DNA of 8,116 bases, taken from DAOTTY01 sp964451095. GTDB lineage: Bacteria; Chloroflexota; Anaerolineae; Aggregatilineales; Phototrophicaceae. Position 1 is the stretch's first letter, and each line of letters opens with the position of its first letter. Made by a program: the position numbers and the translations under genes. A model generated the notes under the pieces. It did not search any database. It was not told the origin of the DNA and was given only the letters and a program-made list of their open reading frames with translations. Location: assembly GCA_964451095.1 (NCBI GenBank), contig CAYVGI010000183.1, forward strand, positions 1-8,116, read 5' to 3'. Shown here in pieces: positions 5,595 through 8,116 of this stretch.

Positions 5595-6445
5595 TGTTAC
5601 GGCGTGTGGTGGGGTTATGGGCGCTGCTGCTGGCACTCATGCTAGTGGCGGTGTGGGGGGCGCCGCTGCTGCCCAGCACAGGCAGCGTGAGCTACAGCGC
5701 AAGGCAGGGCGTGATGCTGCACGATATTGACCGGGGTCTGACGGCGCTGCTTATTCCGGGGGTGGGCGGCTACACCGCGTGGCAAACCAATCGTCAGGTT
5801 GTCGCCTTCCAGAGTGTGCACTACACCCGCCCCGGCACCTACACACTGGATGTACGCACATCTGCCCGTGAGCACCTGGACGCGCTGCCGTCCATTGCCA
5901 ATGCCTTTGCGTGGTCGCCGGATGGGCGCTGCCTGGCGTTTACATCAGCGGGTGACCTGTTCACATACTGTACAGATGACCCGGCACCCCAGCAGATCGA
6001 CATTCCCTACGCTACCAACCACGTCGCGTGGTCACCTGATGGGCGCACACTGGTGTACAACGGCATTTTGCGCTCCCCGCCGCTGTACGATTATTTCCTC
6101 TACGATGTGGAGACCGGAACCCACACCCAGCTTACCGACGACGGTGCCGCCAAGTTCAAAATGTCCTTCACTCCGGACGGACGCTCGCTCGTCTATACCA
6201 CCCATAAGGAGGACATCAATAAGCTGGTGATGCTGGAGATCGAAACCGGGGTGCAGCGCCAGTTGCCTACCCCGCTGGCAGGTGCCTTTGCCCCGGATGT
6301 GTCCGCAGATGGGCGCTTTGTGGTGTTCCTGACGTATGTGGCGGGCAACGCGGATGTGTACGTGCTGGAGGTTGCTACGGGTGAGTTGCAGCGCGTGACG
6401 CACACTATCACCAGCGAGGTTGCCCCGGTGTGGGCACCGTTTTAG
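5594..6445 (+). CDS. TolB/PD40-like beta-propeller protein with N-terminal signal segment, copy 2
   Basis: A 283-aa protein from ATG 5594, whose A is the last base of the previous gene's TGA (TGATG), indicating translational coupling; in-frame GTGs slightly upstream (5579, 5588) are possible but need longer overlap. Residues 5-23 are hydrophobic after MLRR, a good signal peptide or anchor, followed by LPSTGSVSY (26-34). Blade motifs: a degenerate TAWQTNRQVVAF (62-72), WSPDG (107, 146), FTPDG (192), VSADG (236) and the closing EVAPVWAPF. The layout is the same as copies 1 and 3, so the genes arose by tandem duplication, but the blade-connecting loops differ strongly. A shared envelope complex or three different ligands are both possible. 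Substrate unknown. Confidence 0.85.
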   Translation: MLRRVVGLWALLLALMLVAVWGAPLLPSTGSVSYSARQGVMLHDIDRGLTALLIPGVGGYTAWQTNRQVVAFQSVHYTRPGTYTLDVRTSAREHLDALPSIANAFAWSPDGRCLAFTSAGDLFTYCTDDPAPQQIDIPYATNHVAWSPDGRTLVYNGILRSPPLYDYFLYDVETGTHTQLTDDGAAKFKMSFTPDGRSLVYTTHKEDINKLVMLEIETGVQRQLPTPLAGAFAPDVSADGRFVVFLTYVAGNADVYVLEVATGELQRVTHTITSEVAPVWAPF

Positions 6446-6446
6446 C

Positions 6447-7274
6447 ATGAGTTTCCTTGTGCGTGGGGTGGCAATGTTGTGGCTGTGCCTGCTGCTGAGC
6501 ATGGGCGTGGTGGTTGTGGCGGTGCAAGCGCTGCCCTACCCCGGCGTGATTAGCTATGACCGCAACGGTGCCATTGTGCTGCACGACATGCCGCGCAGCC
6601 TGTCCATTCAGTTGGTGCGGCGCGGCGGGCACGGCGTCTGGTCACCAGACGGGGGGCGGCTGGCGTTTGTATCTGATGCGGGTATGGTGCAAACCGTAAA
6701 CCCGCACACACGCGAGACAGACACGACCAACCTTGGCTCCTACCCGCCGGACATTGCGTGGTCTGCGGATGGGGACTGCCTGGCGTTTACTACACGGATT
6801 TACTTCCTGGGCGTGTACTGCGAGTCCACGGGGCAGCAGCGCTACCTCGGTGCAGAAGCGGACGTGCTGCGCGTGGACTGGTCACCGGATGGGGAGCGGC
6901 TGGTGTACGCGACCATCCCCAACGCCCGTGATGTTGCCAATGTGAACGCCAAGGTGTACCTGCACGACCTGCAAACCAACCGCGCCACCGAACTGGCAAC
7001 GGTGCGTGCCCGCTACACCGACGTGGACTTCTCTCCGGACGGCAAAACCGTGATTTACACATCACGAGAGGGTATTTACGCGGTGGACGTGACCACCGGG
7101 GCATCCCGCCAACTGAGCATCTACCGGGCGAACTCGCTGGATGTGTCGCCAGATGGACACTGGGTGGTGTTCGACTTCCACGGCGATGTGTATGTAGTGG
7201 AGCTTGCCAGTGGGCAGGTGCGCCCAGTAGCACACACCCCCGCCGATGAGTTCGCACCGGCGTGGCTGCCGTGA
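6447..7274 (+). CDS. TolB/PD40-like beta-propeller protein with N-terminal signal segment, copy 3
   Basis: A 275-aa protein from ATG 6447, one base after the stop of copy 2, so translation is again coupled; an in-frame TTG at 6420 would lie inside the previous gene. Residues 8-27 are strongly hydrophobic, ending AVQALPYPG, which could be a signal-peptidase site (after AVQA) or an anchor. Motif LPYPGVISY (29-37) matches the other copies. Blade motifs: WSPDG (65, 145), WSADG (105), FSPDG (195), VSPDG (233), closing with EFAPAWLP. It is the most regular of the three and ends the operon; a hairpin starts 4 nt after its stop. Extracytoplasmic binding protein; ligand unknown. Confidence 0.85.
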   Translation: MSFLVRGVAMLWLCLLLSMGVVVVAVQALPYPGVISYDRNGAIVLHDMPRSLSIQLVRRGGHGVWSPDGGRLAFVSDAGMVQTVNPHTRETDTTNLGSYPPDIAWSADGDCLAFTTRIYFLGVYCESTGQQRYLGAEADVLRVDWSPDGERLVYATIPNARDVANVNAKVYLHDLQTNRATELATVRARYTDVDFSPDGKTVIYTSREGIYAVDVTTGASRQLSIYRANSLDVSPDGHWVVFDFHGDVYVVELASGQVRPVAHTPADEFAPAWLP

Positions 7275-7277
7275 GCA

Positions 7278-7299
7278 GGGACGAGGTTCATCTCGCCCC
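7278..7299 (+). terminator. Hairpin just after the propeller operon
   Basis: GGGACGAG (7278-7285) pairs with CTCGCCCC (7292-7299) with one mismatch and a 6-nt loop, 4 nt after the TGA. There is no T-tract, so it is either an atypical terminator or a 3'-end stabiliser. Its right arm, TTCATCTCGCCCC (7287-7299), recurs exactly at 7535-7547, which suggests a dispersed repeat. Confidence 0.4.
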
Positions 7300-7326
7300 A
7301 CACGTGTCAAGTTAAGCGATCAACCA

Positions 7327-7347
7327 CGTTGGGCTGAAAGCCCAACG
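7327..7347. repeat. Perfect 8-bp stem palindromic repeat (REP-like)
   Basis: CGTTGGGC, loop TGAAA, CGTTGGGC inverted. Short GTTGGGC/GCCCAAC palindromes of this kind are typical of dispersed intergenic repeats; whether this one recurs in the genome cannot be told from the window. Confidence 0.45.
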
Positions 7348-7357
7348 CGTATACGCT

Positions 7358-7396
7358 AGCGGCAGGAAACAGATGAATCCGTTTGCACCTGCCGCT
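7358..7396. repeat. Long interrupted inverted repeat
   Basis: Perfect 9-bp arms AGCGGCAGG (7358-7366) and CCTGCCGCT (7388-7396), with the stem continuing as AAAC/GTTT after a 3-nt bulge. It has no T-tract, so it is structural rather than a terminator. Confidence 0.45.
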
Positions 7397-7548
7397 TGTG
7401 TGCCAGCTTAGGGCTGGAAAATCGTTAAAATGGGCGGGGCAAGCGCCTTTAGGTGCTTCCCGCAGGCATGAGCTAGCTGTGGTGTTTTCAACCCACAGCG
7501 GACAAACCGTTCACTTGACACCAATGCGACGCGATTCATCTCGCCCCT

Positions 7549-7577
7549 ACAGCGGGATCGCTATATCATGGCATAAT
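7549..7577 (+). promoter_or_regulatory. Extended -10 promoter of the right pentapeptide gene
   Basis: TGG-CATAAT (7569-7577) with ACAGCG (7549-7554) 17 nt upstream, the same arrangement as in the left copy. Predicted start near 7584, leader about 33 nt, ribosome-binding site GGGAGGG at 7602-7608. Confidence 0.55.
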
Positions 7578-7616
7578 GAATGCCTGTCGTGTGTTTGCCC
7601 TGGGAGGGCGTGACCA

Positions 7617-8116
7617 TTGCGCAAACAAATCCAGCGGTTTAACCAGCATTACGCCCATCACCCGTTTTGGTACAACATCACCTTTGCGGCTGTCACTGTG
7701 TTCCTGGTGCTGGTGATTGCATCCCAGGTGCTGCTGCTGCTGATTGAGCGCTTCGCCGTACTGCCAGACCGACTCGGCTTCTGGGTGAACATCGTCACGG
7801 AGGTGTTTGGCATTGGCATCACCGTCGTGATTATCGACCAGATTAACCGCCGCCGCCAGGAGGCACGCGAGCGCCAGCAGGACATTAAGCGCATCATCCG
7901 GGAGCTGCGCAGCCCCAGTGCGGAGGAGGGCTACCGTGCGGCGGAAGAGGCACGCGAGATGGGCATTTTGCAAGATGGCACGCTGTCTAGGGTGCATTTG
8001 ATGGCTGCGAATCTGTCCGGCGCGTCCTTGGTGGCTGCGAATCTGTCCGGCGCGTACTTGGGGATTGCGAATCTGTCCGGCGCGCACTTGGGCGCTGCAC
8101 AATTTGACGAACAAAC
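7617..8116 (+). CDS. Membrane-anchored pentapeptide-repeat protein, right copy, TTG start (C-terminus off the window)
   Basis: 166 codons are visible. The start is TTG at 7617: an in-frame TGA at 7611-7613 excludes anything upstream, GGGAGGG (7602-7608) lies 8 nt before, and the next codons match the left copy after its ATG (RKQxQRFNQHY). Residues about 21-45 and 57-74 are membrane segments; 77-115 a shorter charged helix; from about 130 come pentapeptide repeats, ANLSGASLVA, ANLSGAYLGI, ANLSGAHLGA, then AQFDEQ. That last stretch resembles the usual end of such repeat domains, so probably little is missing. Compared with the left copy it has fewer repeats visible and an 11-residue deletion in the linker. 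Function unknown; envelope scaffold inferred. Confidence 0.87.
   Translation, partial: MRKQIQRFNQHYAHHPFWYNITFAAVTVFLVLVIASQVLLLLIERFAVLPDRLGFWVNIVTEVFGIGITVVIIDQINRRRQEARERQQDIKRIIRELRSPSAEEGYRAAEEAREMGILQDGTLSRVHLMAANLSGASLVAANLSGAYLGIANLSGAHLGAAQFDEQ
8007..8096 (+). repeat. 30-bp tandem DNA repeats coding for pentapeptides, right
   Basis: GCGAATCTGTCCGGCGCG occurs exactly at 8007-8024, 8037-8054 and 8067-8084, a 30-bp period. The same 18-mer is present, inverted, at 23-40 in the left gene. The variable positions are concentrated in the codons between these blocks. Confidence 0.75.

Larger units (their letters stand above)
7275..7616. other. Intergenic region of 342 bp packed with hairpins
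   Basis: No convincing gene; the open frame at 7383-7613 runs through the hairpins and has no domain. Structures in order: 7278-7299; CGTTGGGC-TGAAA-GCCCAACG (7327-7347, perfect 8-bp stem); the 10-bp palindrome GCGTATACGC (7347-7356); AGCGGCAGG/CCTGCCGCT (7358-7366/7388-7396) with inner AAAC/GTTT (7367-7370/7381-7384); CCAGC/GCTGG (7403-7407/7413-7417); and AAGCGCCT/AGGTGCTT extended by GCGGG/CCCGC (7434-7463). GGGCTGAAAG and GGGCTGGAAA recur at the second and fourth hairpins. This resembles clustered REP-like palindromes or a processed structured RNA. Confidence 0.55.
7541..8116 (+). repeat. Right arm of the long inverted duplication
   Basis: Begins with TCGCCCCTACAGCG (7541-7554), identical to the left arm, then matches it through promoter, ribosome-binding site and gene with small indels. 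The start codon differs: ATCATGCGC on the left reads ACCATTGCGC here. Confidence 0.75.

Noticed and set aside
5669..5683. LPSTG in propeller copy 2, resembling a sortase LPXTG signal.
   Set aside because: It is at residues 26-30, just after the N-terminal hydrophobic segment; sortase signals are C-terminal and followed by a membrane helix and basic tail. The paralogues read LPAPG and LPYPG.
4710..7274. Propeller genes as TolB of a Tol-Pal system.
   Set aside because: No TolA/Q/R or Pal nearby, three copies in tandem, each lacking TolB's N-terminal domain; only the propeller fold is shared.

Overview
The window looks like an accessory region of a high-GC bacterial chromosome or large plasmid. 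The style resembles Chloroflexota (Anaerolineae-like): membrane-anchored pentapeptide-repeat proteins, TolB-like propellers rich in WSPDG motifs, and short palindromic repeats between genes. The phylum is an inference from gene style; no rRNA or other marker is present.

Layout. (1) 1-523, minus: a membrane-anchored pentapeptide-repeat gene that runs off the left edge, with its own extended -10 promoter. (2) 622-2964, minus: a 780-aa DnaG/TOPRIM-type primase whose CHC2 zinc ligands are absent, with winged-helix/HTH-like segments in its C-terminal half. (3) 2965-3962: about 1 kb of AT-richer, structure-rich DNA without a convincing protein gene. It holds a good plus-strand sigma70-type promoter (3504-3532), a candidate structured RNA just downstream (about 3539-3684), several palindromes, a terminator-like hairpin and a 17-bp near-perfect direct repeat. 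(4) 3963-4283, plus: a small XRE/Cro-type repressor. (5) 4325-4600, minus: a 91-aa coiled-coil protein convergent with the repressor. (6) 4710-7274, plus: three tightly coupled paralogous genes, each encoding an N-terminal membrane/signal segment and a six-bladed TolB/PD40-type beta-propeller. (7) 7275-7616: 342 bp without a gene but with five hairpins in about 190 bp. (8) 7617-8116, plus: a second copy of the pentapeptide gene, cut by the right edge, starting at TTG.

The two pentapeptide genes are paralogues in inverted orientation, pointing outward, and the similarity continues through the RBS and promoter. The central 7 kb (primase, regulator, coiled-coil protein, propeller operon) is therefore bracketed by long inverted repeats of about 0.6 kb. 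Primase plus XRE regulator plus noncoding structured DNA is what one expects of a replication/control module of a plasmid or integrated element. The propeller operon looks like an envelope-associated cargo or a tandem gene expansion. No integrase, transposase, helicase, tRNA, CRISPR array or recognised toxin is visible, so mobility is inferred, not shown.
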